Positions 17,139 to 25,947 of a stretch of DNA of 64,000 bases are shown here, piece by piece; position 1 is the stretch's first letter, and each line of letters starts with the position of its first letter. A program made the position numbers and the translations under genes. The notes under the pieces are model-generated. The model had not been told where the DNA came from, made no database searches, and worked only from the letters and a program-made list of their open reading frames with translations. Source of the DNA: Bacillota bacterium (lineage in GTDB: Bacteria; Bacillota; Clostridia; Lachnospirales; Lachnospiraceae); the NCBI GenBank assembly GCA_023439505.1, contig JAEXNR010000029.1, forward strand, positions 70,469-134,468, in the 5' to 3' direction.

Positions 17139-18182
17139 TCATCCGTTCTTTCGCATCTTAGACGGTGTCATCTGATATCTCTCCACGAATATTTTATAGA
17201 AAAACCCTTTGTTCTGATATCCCACCTGCCGCGCTATCTCATCCACCGTCAGCTTTGTGGTTTTGAGCAGTCTGCAGGCATTTTTCAGACGGAGTTCCCT
17301 GACATATTCCTGATAGGTCACACCCAGTTTTTCATTCAGAATACGGTTATAATAGTCTTTATTATAATGAAACCTGTCTACCAGGTCCTTAATGGTAACA
17401 TTGGCGTAATTCTTATCAATATATTCCATAATCTCTTCATACGTCAGCCAGTTGACCTTCCTTCGCTGTTCCCTGGAGAGATTAAATTCATACATGGTAC
17501 TGATATAATTGAGGATCCGCATAACGAACCCTTTGGTTATATAGCCGGATGCCACGTCATTGGTCTCCAGCTCCTTCAATAATAAAAGAAGTAAGTCCTC
17601 CAGTTTCACATCCTCCGGATCTTTCGGCTTAAAGTGCAGATACTGTTTGATATCCTTCTGCTTCATCAATGCCATTCGAAGGAAATGTAACAGCTTCTCC
17701 TCCCCGATGTTCTCTACCATTACCTCATCAAAGATGCTATTGGCCAGACCGATGAATAAGATCACACTGTTCTTATCGTCCATAAAGTCCTGATGTGGGC
17801 AATTCTTATCAATCAGGCACAGCTCTCCCCGCTTAAACAGGATATCCTGTCCGATAATTCGCTGCCGGAACTCCCCCCACGCAATGTAAGCCAGCTCAAT
17901 ATAATCATGGGTATGATACTGGGTCTTCTCCCCCCGTTTAAAGCTGCAGCAATAGGTAAAGGCCTTCTGATATGGCTTGATGGTAGCCATTAGCCTGCCT
18001 CCCTCTTGTACATTCCAGCATAAGGCAAAGACATCATTCTTCACCGTGGACGGAAAGCTCTTGGTGTCAACATGATCCGGGGCATACTCCGGGCACATAA
18101 TACGACGGCTCAGCCGCTCGTCGGTCCCTGCCGATTCCTCTTTCTGTTTTGTGATGCTGATGCAGTAGTTTTTTAATTCCAC
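17139..18182 (-). CDS. AraC-family regulator, probable arabinose-locus activator
   Basis: This 347-residue protein has an AraC architecture. A cupin-like sensing half is visible near residues 85-125 (THDYIELAYIAWGEFRQ, then RGELCLIDKNCPHQ), and the C-terminal 100 residues hold two helix-turn-helix motifs (TIKDLVDRFHYNKDYYNRILNEKLG and LTVDEIARQVGYQNKGFFYKIFVERY, quoted as TIKDLVDRFHYNKDYYNRI and VDEIARQVGYQNKGFFYKIF). It is not an AraC orthologue by length but is placed directly before araA in the same direction, so control of arabinose use is likely. The start is GTG 18182: AAAGGAG lies seven bases upstream and no ATG fits. The region before residue 60 is poorly conserved in style. Confidence 0.85.
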   Translation of the reverse strand: MELKNYCISITKQKEESAGTDERLSRRIMCPEYAPDHVDTKSFPSTVKNDVFALCWNVQEGGRLMATIKPYQKAFTYCCSFKRGEKTQYHTHDYIELAYIAWGEFRQRIIGQDILFKRGELCLIDKNCPHQDFMDDKNSVILFIGLANSIFDEVMVENIGEEKLLHFLRMALMKQKDIKQYLHFKPKDPEDVKLEDLLLLLLKELETNDVASGYITKGFVMRILNYISTMYEFNLSREQRRKVNWLTYEEIMEYIDKNYANVTIKDLVDRFHYNKDYYNRILNEKLGVTYQEYVRELRLKNACRLLKTTKLTVDEIARQVGYQNKGFFYKIFVERYQMTPSKMRKNG

Positions 18183-18245
18183 CCGAATGCTCCTTTCAGG
18201 GTATATTCCCGGTCAATACCTACTTAAAATATTACATCAAAAGAA

Positions 18246-18269
18246 CGCCAATCACAAGTATGATTGGCG
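18246..18269 (-). terminator. terminator of BceB-like permease gene
   Basis: CGCCAATCA and TGATTGGCG are perfect nine-base arms with a six-base loop. On the minus strand the stem is followed by TTCTTTTGAT. It closes the four-gene sensor/ABC module before the araC-like gene. Confidence 0.75.
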
Positions 18270-18333
18270 ATTCCATTTGTATTTTACTGCATATCAGCTT
18301 AAATTATGATATTAATTATTATACGATCAGTCT

Positions 18334-20559
18334 CTAGGATTCAATGTTTTTCTTAAAGATTACCCAGGTACTGATAAAATAGCTGATAAACAGGGAGGCG
18401 ATCATTAACATCATCTCCAGCAAATTTTTGCGAAAGGCTTCTCTGCCGATGAGCATGTTGATATATATTCCGCTCCATCTGATATAAAAGCTTCCGGTAA
18501 TCACCGCACTGATTCCGGCAAAAAGTATGGGCAGTCCAAACCAGATCCCCATCTGTGCGCCAATCATCCGATGGACGGATGCATCGGAGACCCCCATCTT
18601 CCTGATGATCTTAAATCTCTGCTTGAAATCATAGGAATCTGCCAGCTGCTGCAGGGAGAGTACCGTAAAGCTGATGACAAATAATACAATTCCACCATAA
18701 AACAACAATAGTTTAAAGGACAATGCTCCCGAAATCCCTTCATTTCTTTGCAGCGTACGCAAACGAAGCTGGGTATTATACTCTTTTTCTTTATTGAGTG
18801 CTCTGATATGCTTTTGAAGCGTCTCATATAATCCGGTTGCTTTTTCAAACGACATCTTTTCTGCTGCATTCCCGTAGAAATTACACTTTCCTGCAACCAA
18901 CCCATTGCAAACCGCATCAGGAACGATGACAACCTTGGTATCAAAACCCGGATAGATCACCTCGCCCAGCTTTGCCCGGTATCTGGCCTGTTTTGCCTCC
19001 TGTAAGGATCTGCCCTTTATGGTAAGGGTGGTATTCTGCTCTATGAACCGGTCTATCTCCTCTTCCTGTGCACTATAATGCCATTGTATCGTGAACTCAT
19101 CTTCCCCGAGACGGATTTGATCCAGTCCTGCCATCTTTCTCAGATAATTGTAATCTGAAAGTTTCATCACCATGTTTCGCTGTGTCTGGTTATCCGCTGT
19201 AACACTGCTGTCACCGGTCAGGTAGAAACTTACTTGCCTTTGATCCTTCAATCGAATGTCCATGTCCTGTAACACCGACTCCACATAAGTAAAATTTCCG
19301 TCCGGCATGGCCTCGATCTTCGTTTCGGAATTGCTGTCCGAATTAATCTGAATATCATATACTGCCCGCTCTTCGATATACCCCAGTGCCCATCCTGATA
19401 GGATAGGATCGACGATGAAGGTTGTTAACGCCAGCAAGATGGTTCCGGCTAAGATGGACATGCTTCTGGAATTGGAGGATAGTCTGGCATTCAGCTGACC
19501 AAGTACAAAGAGGGTGTTTCCCTTATATTTTAAGCTTCTGGATTTGCTCCTGAATATCTGCATCAGAACCGAAAAGGAGTAGAATATGGTTGACATGAGA
19601 TATACAAGGTGAATGATAACATACAGGTAAGCCTCATTTACAGATGCAGTGTCCAGTACAGGATGCCCGGCAACAATCATAAGCTCAAATAAGATGGAGA
19701 GGATCGTGAGACCGGTTAATGCAATGACAGGCTTTTTCATGGAGATTACCTTGCGCTTTACGAAGCAGCTAATGATGGTTACCGTGACAACTCCAAGAAA
19801 TAATATGGGGAGGATCAGATTGCACCAATAGGATATGGTATCCGCAAGCTTCATCTGTGTAAAGATGTCTGTTTCCCTGCCCATCTTATACTGCAGGATC
19901 ATACTGCAGCTTCTCTTCACCCCGATCGCTGCTGCTAACAGCGTAATTACAGGCATCAGGTACTCCTTTTTCATGTCATTTTGCAGCTCTTTATCCGCGT
20001 GGAGCATATCGATTATTTTCATCTTTCTTATCTTGCGGATATTAAAAAACCCGATTAAAATGAATGCGACACAAAAACCCGCTACTGTAATCAGTACGGT
20101 ATCCGGAAACAGGGAGAAATACATACGGTATTCTTCCTGAAAGAAATTCATAACACTGTATGTTAAAAACTGTGAAAGAAAAGCCCCCAATACGAGCCCC
20201 GCACCGATTGAGATAAGTCCCATAATCAAGGTTTCCACAAAGAATAAAAGCGCTGCATTTCTTTGCTCCATACCAAGCAGTGTCTGTATCGCAAATTCCT
20301 TTTGCTTTCTTATCAGGATATATTGATTGACGTACTTAATTAAGAAAATGAGTAACGCTGTGATGGCGGCAATTGGGTACTTCATCAGCTTTTGTGTAAC
20401 TTTTAGATTGTATTCTACGGATAGATGACTGACATAATATTGACTGCAGATGGACATAAAGGAATAGAATAACCCAACACAGATAATCAATGTCACCATA
20501 TAGATCAGATAGTCCTTCATAGACTTTCTCGCATTACGAATCGCCAGCTTAACGTACAT
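18334..20559 (-). CDS. BceB-like ABC transporter permease
   Basis: This 741-residue membrane protein is of the FtsX/BceB type used for sensing and removing antimicrobial peptides. It shows about ten membrane segments, with FtsX-style ALLIFLIKYVNQYILIRKQKEFAIQTLLGM near residues 60-90 (a FtsX contact with the ATPase, here quoted as KQKEFAIQTLLGM) and a large extracellular stretch of about 240 residues between the seventh and eighth segments, the place that binds peptide-lipid complexes in BceB. Length is a little above the usual 640-670. ATG 20559 overlaps the ATPase gene by 11 bases, so the two are translationally coupled. It ends the module regulator-kinase-ATPase-permease. Confidence 0.9.
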   Translation of the reverse strand: MYVKLAIRNARKSMKDYLIYMVTLIICVGLFYSFMSICSQYYVSHLSVEYNLKVTQKLMKYPIAAITALLIFLIKYVNQYILIRKQKEFAIQTLLGMEQRNAALLFFVETLIMGLISIGAGLVLGAFLSQFLTYSVMNFFQEEYRMYFSLFPDTVLITVAGFCVAFILIGFFNIRKIRKMKIIDMLHADKELQNDMKKEYLMPVITLLAAAIGVKRSCSMILQYKMGRETDIFTQMKLADTISYWCNLILPILFLGVVTVTIISCFVKRKVISMKKPVIALTGLTILSILFELMIVAGHPVLDTASVNEAYLYVIIHLVYLMSTIFYSFSVLMQIFRSKSRSLKYKGNTLFVLGQLNARLSSNSRSMSILAGTILLALTTFIVDPILSGWALGYIEERAVYDIQINSDSNSETKIEAMPDGNFTYVESVLQDMDIRLKDQRQVSFYLTGDSSVTADNQTQRNMVMKLSDYNYLRKMAGLDQIRLGEDEFTIQWHYSAQEEEIDRFIEQNTTLTIKGRSLQEAKQARYRAKLGEVIYPGFDTKVVIVPDAVCNGLVAGKCNFYGNAAEKMSFEKATGLYETLQKHIRALNKEKEYNTQLRLRTLQRNEGISGALSFKLLLFYGGIVLFVISFTVLSLQQLADSYDFKQRFKIIRKMGVSDASVHRMIGAQMGIWFGLPILFAGISAVITGSFYIRWSGIYINMLIGREAFRKNLLEMMLMIASLFISYFISTWVIFKKNIES

Positions 20560-21316
20560 CTCTTAAGTCACCCCCAAGCAGTGTCATGACATCAAGAATT
20601 TCGCCGAAAAACTGTTTTCTGCTCTTATCCCCTTTGACGATTTCATTAAAGATCTTCCCATCCTTTAAGAACAGGATCCGTTTGGCATAGCTGGCTGAAA
20701 AAGCATCATGCGTTACCATCAGAATGGTAGCGTCAAGATCCTGATTCATGCTGATCAACGTCTCCATCAGCATATGAGCTGATTTTGAATCCAGCGCCCC
20801 GGTGGGTTCATCCGCAAGGATAATTCCCGGTGTATTTACAATTGCTCTGGCACAGGCACATCGCTGCTTTTGTCCGCCGGATACCTCCCCGGGATATTTG
20901 TTCAGAATATCCCCTATGCCAAGCTTTGTCCCAATATACTCCACTCTCGAGGGAATCTCCCCCGGTGATACTTTATTAATGGTTAGAGCATAAGCAATGT
21001 TTTCTTCCAGCGTAAGGGTATCCAGTAAATTAAAGTCCTGAAAGATAAATCCCAGATTCTTTCTTCTAAACCCCGCCAGATCACGATCATTAATCATGGT
21101 AATGTCCTGACCACCCAGATAGATATGTCCCGCACTCACGGTATCAATGGTTGCAATCACATTCAGCAAGGTCGTTTTGCCCGAGCCGGATGCACCCATA
21201 ACTCCGATAAATTCTCCTTCATAGACACGAAAACTGATCTCATCAATTGCTTTGGTAATATTGGTTTTATTACCGTAATACTTTTGAATTTTTTCAATAT
21301 TAAGTACTTCCTTCAT
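20549..21316 (-). CDS. BceA-like ABC transporter ATPase
   Basis: This 255-residue ATPase drives the adjacent permease. Walker A is GASGSGKTT (about residues 41-49), the Q-loop is FIFQDFNLL, the signature is VSGGQKQR, Walker B is IILADEPTGALDS, and the switch histidine is MVTHDA. The FQDFNLLDTLT and EPTGALDSKS elements are typical of the MacB/BceA (lipoprotein-export-like) class. The start is ATG 21316 after GGAGG; a longer TTG reading to 21382 only translates two copies of the leader repeat (MAAWR and AVWR). A 234-base gap with a hairpin separates it from the kinase gene, so the ABC pair may have its own promoter or be attenuated. Confidence 0.92.
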   Translation of the reverse strand: MKEVLNIEKIQKYYGNKTNITKAIDEISFRVYEGEFIGVMGASGSGKTTLLNVIATIDTVSAGHIYLGGQDITMINDRDLAGFRRKNLGFIFQDFNLLDTLTLEENIAYALTINKVSPGEIPSRVEYIGTKLGIGDILNKYPGEVSGGQKQRCACARAIVNTPGIILADEPTGALDSKSAHMLMETLISMNQDLDATILMVTHDAFSASYAKRILFLKDGKIFNEIVKGDKSRKQFFGEILDVMTLLGGDLRDVR

Positions 21317-21345
21317 ACTAATCCTCCATACTGCCAATGCAGTGA
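21314..21345 (-). repeat. leader repeat, copy 3 (gene-proximal)
   Basis: On the minus strand: TTTTCACTGCATTGGCAG then TATGGAGGATTAGTATG, ending with the ATPase start codon. GGAGG is its ribosome binding site. It is very close to copy 1 at 50-83. Confidence 0.6.
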
Positions 21346-21423
21346 AAATTTTAATTTTCACACGGATCCTCCATGCTGCCAATGCCCGCGAATTTGGTCA
21401 TCAGCACAAATTTGCCGTGTGAA
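21342..21423 (-). repeat. leader repeat, copy 4 (distal), flanked by inverted repeats
   Basis: A second core ATTGGCAGCATGGAGGAT lies at 21365-21382, here not followed by a gene start but by the proximal copy. TTCACACGG (21357-21365) and CCGTGTGAA (21415-21423) bracket it as nine-base inverted repeats. The junction to the proximal copy is a perfect dyad, GTGAAAATTTTAATTTTCAC at 21342-21361. This tandem of two copies suggests local duplication of the leader. Confidence 0.55.
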
Positions 21424-21498
21424 TTTTCGGGATATCCGTTCTGTCCGGCTTTCTGCTTCTATTATCCTTCTTGTGCAAAGAAAAATATATAGAAACAA

Positions 21499-21536
21499 CT
21501 TACCGGCTTCTTACAATTTTGAAAGAAGCCGGTAAG
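21499..21536 (-). terminator. terminator or attenuator between kinase and ABC genes
   Basis: CTTACCGGCTTCTT (21499-21512) and AAGAAGCCGGTAAG (21523-21536) form a perfect 14-base-pair stem. On the minus strand it is followed by TTGTTTCTATATATTTTTC. It sits 15 bases after the kinase stop and before the ABC genes, so it would limit readthrough from the regulator-kinase transcript. Confidence 0.75.
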
Positions 21537-21550
21537 TGATTGATGTTTCT

Positions 21551-22552
21551 CTATTGAATGTCTTCCAGACCCCCGGTGGAGAATGTCAGGATTATTTTCG
21601 TATACTTTGAAGGTTCGGATTCCACCCCGATCAATACATCCAGCTTATCACAGAGTTTTTTACATAGAAAAAGCCCCATTCCCGTAGACTGTTCCTGTTC
21701 GTGTCCGTTCTTTCCGGTGAAGCCCTTCTCAAAAATCCGGGGAAGATCTTCCTTAGTTATTCCCATACCATCATCCTGAATATAGAAATGGGTCTTACTT
21801 CCCAGTGCCTGCGACCGGAATATAATCGTACCGGCTCCGTATTGCACGGAATTGAGGATACATTGATCGATAATAAAGGTGATCCATTTATGGTCGGTAA
21901 AGACATTTTGATCACAGTCAGTCTTCACCTGGACTTTCTTCTCGATGAGCAGCTGTTTATTATTTTGAATGGCTTTCGTTACAATATCTGTCAGATTTAC
22001 CTCCCGAATGAGATAATCCTTCTCCACATTTTTACTCCGTGCGAAGAAGAGTACCTGCTCCACACATCGTCCGGCCCGCTCTAGTTCCCGTAAGACCTTA
22101 CGTGTCTCTTCGCTCCGATTGTTCTCGCAGATCAGCTTCATTGCGGCCAGCGGTGTCTTTACCTCGTGAACCCATTGTTCCATATACTCCGTATAATCTG
22201 CGTATTCCTGCCGGATTTCTGAGATTTCTTCCAGCATTGCCTTATTTCCCTGACGAAGCATATGATAATAGATCAGATCCTCCGCCCGATACGGTTTTTT
22301 CATAAGATCTGCAATCAGATATTTTTGATCCAGCTGATCCATTTGTTCCAATAATACCTGATAATATCGCTTTCTTGCACGGAAGTCAAAAAAGTAATAC
22401 AGGATTACAGTCATTCCCCAGCCCATAAGCAGCAGAACGACCGTATCTGCCAGACTGCCCGATATCCTCATATACGCAGAAACCGCCAGCATCCCCATGA
22501 TATGAAGCAGGATCGACATCCCTTTGTCTTTTATATATCCATATAAATTCAT
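21551..22552 (-). CDS. BceS-like intramembrane-sensing histidine kinase
   Basis: This 333-residue kinase has two membrane segments in its first 60 residues with almost no loop between them, the pattern of intramembrane-sensing kinases that read the state of a partner BceAB transporter. The phospho-accepting histidine lies in QWVHEVKTPLAAMKL (near residue 147), and the ATPase domain has N-box CILNSVQYG, G1 DDGMGI and G2 STGMGLFL. It lies 51 bases behind the response regulator and before the ABC genes, in the usual BceRSAB order. ATG 22552 lacks a strong ribosome binding site (GGAAAGG lies 13-15 bases upstream), so level may depend on coupling to the regulator gene. Confidence 0.9.
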   Translation of the reverse strand: MNLYGYIKDKGMSILLHIMGMLAVSAYMRISGSLADTVVLLLMGWGMTVILYYFFDFRARKRYYQVLLEQMDQLDQKYLIADLMKKPYRAEDLIYYHMLRQGNKAMLEEISEIRQEYADYTEYMEQWVHEVKTPLAAMKLICENNRSEETRKVLRELERAGRCVEQVLFFARSKNVEKDYLIREVNLTDIVTKAIQNNKQLLIEKKVQVKTDCDQNVFTDHKWITFIIDQCILNSVQYGAGTIIFRSQALGSKTHFYIQDDGMGITKEDLPRIFEKGFTGKNGHEQEQSTGMGLFLCKKLCDKLDVLIGVESEPSKYTKIILTFSTGGLEDIQ

Positions 22553-22603
22553 ACGTTATAACCATGCCTTTCCAAAATGCCTCAGGTTTGGTCAGATATT
22601 CAA

Positions 22604-23272
22604 CTATCCGATATAATAACCCTGACGATGCCTTGTTTCAATCAGATGATAAACCTGAATCTTCTCCAGCTTATTTCTGATCCTGGTGATATTCACACTT
22701 AAGGTATTATCATCCACAAACACCTCATTGTCCCAGAGATAGTCCACAAGATCTGCTCTCGGTACGATTTTCCCTGCATTTCGAAACAAATAAGCCAGAA
22801 TTCTCATCTCACTTTTTGTAAGATCCACATAGCTTTTGTCCTTTTCAATCCTGCCATTCTCTATATTAAGTTTGATTCCTTTATGCTCCATCGTTATCTG
22901 TTTCTCATCTTTATATACTCTTTTCAAAAGAATGGCAATCCTGGTCAGCAGAATGGAGCTATTATAAGGTTTTGTAATATAATCATCTCCGCCCAGCATA
23001 AGGCTGGTTAATTCATCCAGATCCGACTCTCTGCAGGTGACAAATATAATAGGGACGGCGGAAAAGGCCCTTATTTTCGTACATATTTTAAATCCGTCTT
23101 CCCGGGGAAGATTAATATCCAATAATACCAAATGCGGCTGTAATTGCCTGATCTGTTCTGCGACCTGTTGAAATTCTGTCACATCACAAACCTCATACCC
23201 CTGATTGGTCAGTATTAGATGGAGCTCATTCCGTATTGCTTTGTCATCCTCAATCACCGCTATTTTATACAT
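22604..23272 (-). CDS. OmpR/BceR-like response regulator
   Basis: This 222-residue regulator has a receiver domain with VIEDD at the N terminus, the phospho-accepting aspartate in LVLLDINLP (near residue 52), the switch threonine in FVTCRES and lysine in ITKPYN, followed by a winged-helix DNA-binding domain (LTKSEMRILAYLFRN..., VDDNTLSVNITRIRNKL). It is expected to switch on the two ABC genes in response to a cell-wall-active peptide, in partnership with the kinase behind it. The start is ATG 23272 after GAGGTGGGAG; a reading to 23326 adds only a lysine-rich stretch. It is the first gene of the module. Confidence 0.92.
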   Translation of the reverse strand: MYKIAVIEDDKAIRNELHLILTNQGYEVCDVTEFQQVAEQIRQLQPHLVLLDINLPREDGFKICTKIRAFSAVPIIFVTCRESDLDELTSLMLGGDDYITKPYNSSILLTRIAILLKRVYKDEKQITMEHKGIKLNIENGRIEKDKSYVDLTKSEMRILAYLFRNAGKIVPRADLVDYLWDNEVFVDDNTLSVNITRIRNKLEKIQVYHLIETRHRQGYYIG

Positions 23273-23741
23273 ACTCCCACCTCTTTTCTTTGCAGCAAAA
23301 TCTCCTGCTTCCTGTTTTTCCTCCATTATATTATCATACTATGGCATACTTTTCTATTGCCTTTGGGAATAAATTCAATCGTTTCCGTCATTCTATCTAG
23401 TTTATTTTTTATTCGCCTCTCATTTTCTTACAATATGTCTATAAATTCTTCCCTATTTTTATCCATTTTAACATTGTACTTTATTTTACATAATGTTAGA
23501 ATAAAACTAACAAAGTCACTTTATGGAATTATCTGTTCTTTTATCATTTTATTCATTAAAATTGATGTTTCATGAGGATCATGAGCACTCACGTATGTCC
23601 ATCTGAGCATGATTATTGTTTCCTTCCTGTTTTTAATAATCATGCAACAGATGGGTTGACGTTCTTATACAGCTATGCTGCTACGAAACTGATTTACACG
23701 TAAGAAGCCGATGGGTGCTAATAAAATCGGGGGGCAATATT
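23273..23741. other. AT-rich divergent intergenic region with inverted repeats
   Basis: About 470 bases separate the response regulator (-) and the chemoreceptor (+). The region is T-rich on the top strand and codes for nothing convincing. It holds a seven-base dyad TAACATT/AATGTTA at 23469-23498 and a long interrupted hairpin at 23599-23654 described separately. TTGACG at 23655 could be a -35 for the chemoreceptor, but no good -10 follows at the right distance. Confidence 0.5.
23599..23654. promoter_or_regulatory. long interrupted inverted repeat before chemoreceptor gene
   Basis: CCATCTG (23599-23605) pairs with CAGATGG (23648-23654), and inside it GCATGATTATT (23607-23617) pairs with AATAATCATGC (23635-23645), giving 18 base pairs with a one/two-base bulge and a 17-base loop ending in T residues. 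It lies about 90 bases before the chemoreceptor ATG and directly before TTGACG. It could be a terminator of an unseen short transcript, an operator, or a leader structure. Confidence 0.55.
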
Positions 23742-25895
23742 ATGAACACAATTAAAAAAATCAGAAAGTTCTTATTTGACCAAAAGAACACACAAGCTTT
23801 ACTTATCCGGCTGTCAGCCATCATACCGGGATTTTTACTGATCGTTGCGATTATCGGCCTGGTCAGTCCGACGATCTTCCGGTATGTGATACCTGTTGCA
23901 ATTGTTATCACCATTCTTTTATCATCGCTGCTTTTGCTCTTTTTAATTCAATTTATTAAGGGCATACGGTTAATTGATAAGAATGCCATCATTTTATCCC
24001 AGGGTAATCTGAATATCGATGATATTATATCAGAAAAAACGAAAGGCCTTGAGATACTCACCTCCGCTTTTAATGATATGAAGCGTAATTTGTTAAGCTA
24101 CATAGAGTCTACCAAGGGCAATGTCATTATCTTATCCGATGCTGTGGATAAGGTGACGAAGAGTATCGATATGACATACAAGGGAAATGAACAGATTGCA
24201 TCTAACATCACCATTGTTGCCGAGAAGGCGCAGGAACAGTTAAAGATTGCCAAGAATACTCTGGACGGAATAGAAAAGGTAAGTCTTGGTGCAAGCCGCA
24301 TTACTTCTACTCTGGGAAGTATAGAGAGCTTTGTGGAGAATACCGTGAAATTAACCACGGACGGTGCAGGTCATCTGGATAAATACACGGATCAGATGCA
24401 GTTGATTTCCACCAATCTGGATGAGACCTCTGATTTCCTCCAGACGTTGAATTCTAATCTTTCAGAAATCAATCAGTTTGGTAAGTTGATCATGAATATC
24501 ACGGAGCAGTTAAATCTTCTCTCCTTAAATTCACGGGTTGAGGCAGCAAGAGCCGGTGAAGCAGGACGAGGCTTTGCCGTGGTTGCCATGGAGATGAACA
24601 AATTGTCAGATGCAACAAAGGACAGTGTTACCAAAATCAATCATTTGCTGGGCGATATCTTAAAGAGTAATTCTAAGGTAAGCGAAAGTATCGGTAATGT
24701 TACCACCGGCTTTGCGACCAGCAACGAGATCTTTCGCTCTGTGAAAGACTCCTTCTATACCATTAATAACAACGCCAATATCCTGAATTCCGATATTAAG
24801 AAGGTTTATGAGGAATCCGTTATGATCAGCGAGAGTACCAAAGTCATCAGTGATCAGGGCGTTATCCTTCATGATGCTTCCAATGAGATCTCCAGTATTA
24901 CACAGGATGTGGCTGCCGTAACACAGGAAGAGCTTGCAGAGAATGAAGAAATTAATACACAGGCAATCTCTTTAAAGAAGATGCTGTCCAGTATCGAAAA
25001 TCTGTTAAAGAGATATCGTACCTCCGTTCTCCCCGTGGACCAGACAAGTCCTAAGAGATTAAAACTGGTTATGCTGAGTCTGACCAATGACCCCTTCTGG
25101 CTCTCTGTCAGACAAGGTGCATTATATGCCCAGACCGAGCTAAAGGGAAAGAATGTAGATCTGGAGTTTAGTGGTTTTGAGAAGGTGGATCACAGCTTTA
25201 TTGAGGCTTTAAACAAAGCAATCGATCAGGGCTGCGATGGATTGATTCTGCCGGGTCTTTCAAAAGAGATTGAAGATTGTGCGAAGCGGGCTGTGGCCAA
25301 GAAAATACCAATTATGACCTTTAACAGTGATTTTACCGATACCCAGAGACGTCTGTCTTACTTTGGACCTAACATCAAAGCTGAGGGTGCACTGGCAGCA
25401 GAAATTCTTGCCAAGAGTATTGATGGGAAAGGTGAGATTATCATCTTTAAGGGCAGCTCTACTTCTACTTTGAATACTACCCGCAGGGACGCGGCTGTCG
25501 CTAAACTTGATAAATATTCCGACATCAAGATTGTATCCGAAGTAGCCGATATGGAAAATCCTTCTCAGATTTATAAAAAATTAAAAGAGGTTATCTACTA
25601 CCTTCCGAATGTCAACGGCGTTCTCTTTATCGGAGATGGTGCTCCCGGAGCTGCAAGGCTGCTGGAAGAAATGAAGCTTGTCGGCACAGTAAAGCTGTTC
25701 TGCTTTAACTCCAATGAAGAGACCTTAGGTCTGATCAAGAAAGGCATCATACATAAGGTATTTCGTCAGGATCCTTTCGGACAGGGACATGATCCGATCA
25801 TATATCTTTATAATTATCTGGTGGCAAATCAAACGCCCCAGAGTGCTACCTATACCCGAACAGAGGTTATTGATCAATATAGTGTAGGGGATTAA
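23742..25895 (+). CDS. chemoreceptor fused to a C-terminal sugar-binding-protein domain
   Basis: This 717-residue protein has an unusual order. Two membrane segments lie at about residues 21-42 and 47-72 with almost no loop outside; a MCP signalling domain follows (hairpin tip LNLLSLNSRVEAARAGEAGR near 257-276), and then, from about residue 439 to the end, a type-1 periplasmic binding protein fold of the RbsB/Peripla_BP_4 kind (KLVMLSLTNDPFWLSVRQGA, GCDGLILPG, PIMTFNSDF, GEIIIFKGSS, GVLFIGDGAPGAA). By topology that domain must be in the cytoplasm, so it would read an internal sugar or other small ligand. ATG 23742 is chosen after GGGGGG; a GTG at 23715 is also in frame. A terminator follows the stop. 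Confidence 0.88.
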   Translation: MNTIKKIRKFLFDQKNTQALLIRLSAIIPGFLLIVAIIGLVSPTIFRYVIPVAIVITILLSSLLLLFLIQFIKGIRLIDKNAIILSQGNLNIDDIISEKTKGLEILTSAFNDMKRNLLSYIESTKGNVIILSDAVDKVTKSIDMTYKGNEQIASNITIVAEKAQEQLKIAKNTLDGIEKVSLGASRITSTLGSIESFVENTVKLTTDGAGHLDKYTDQMQLISTNLDETSDFLQTLNSNLSEINQFGKLIMNITEQLNLLSLNSRVEAARAGEAGRGFAVVAMEMNKLSDATKDSVTKINHLLGDILKSNSKVSESIGNVTTGFATSNEIFRSVKDSFYTINNNANILNSDIKKVYEESVMISESTKVISDQGVILHDASNEISSITQDVAAVTQEELAENEEINTQAISLKKMLSSIENLLKRYRTSVLPVDQTSPKRLKLVMLSLTNDPFWLSVRQGALYAQTELKGKNVDLEFSGFEKVDHSFIEALNKAIDQGCDGLILPGLSKEIEDCAKRAVAKKIPIMTFNSDFTDTQRRLSYFGPNIKAEGALAAEILAKSIDGKGEIIIFKGSSTSTLNTTRRDAAVAKLDKYSDIKIVSEVADMENPSQIYKKLKEVIYYLPNVNGVLFIGDGAPGAARLLEEMKLVGTVKLFCFNSNEETLGLIKKGIIHKVFRQDPFGQGHDPIIYLYNYLVANQTPQSATYTRTEVIDQYSVGD

Positions 25896-25947
25896 CCAGA
25901 CCTTTGATCATCAAGGAACCGGCAAACATTTTACTATATCATAAAGG

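Noticed and set aside
23219..23575. 118-codon ORF on + opposite the start of the response regulator
   Set aside because: Driven by T-rich DNA giving Phe/Leu/Ile runs; no ribosome binding site; antisense to a clear gene.
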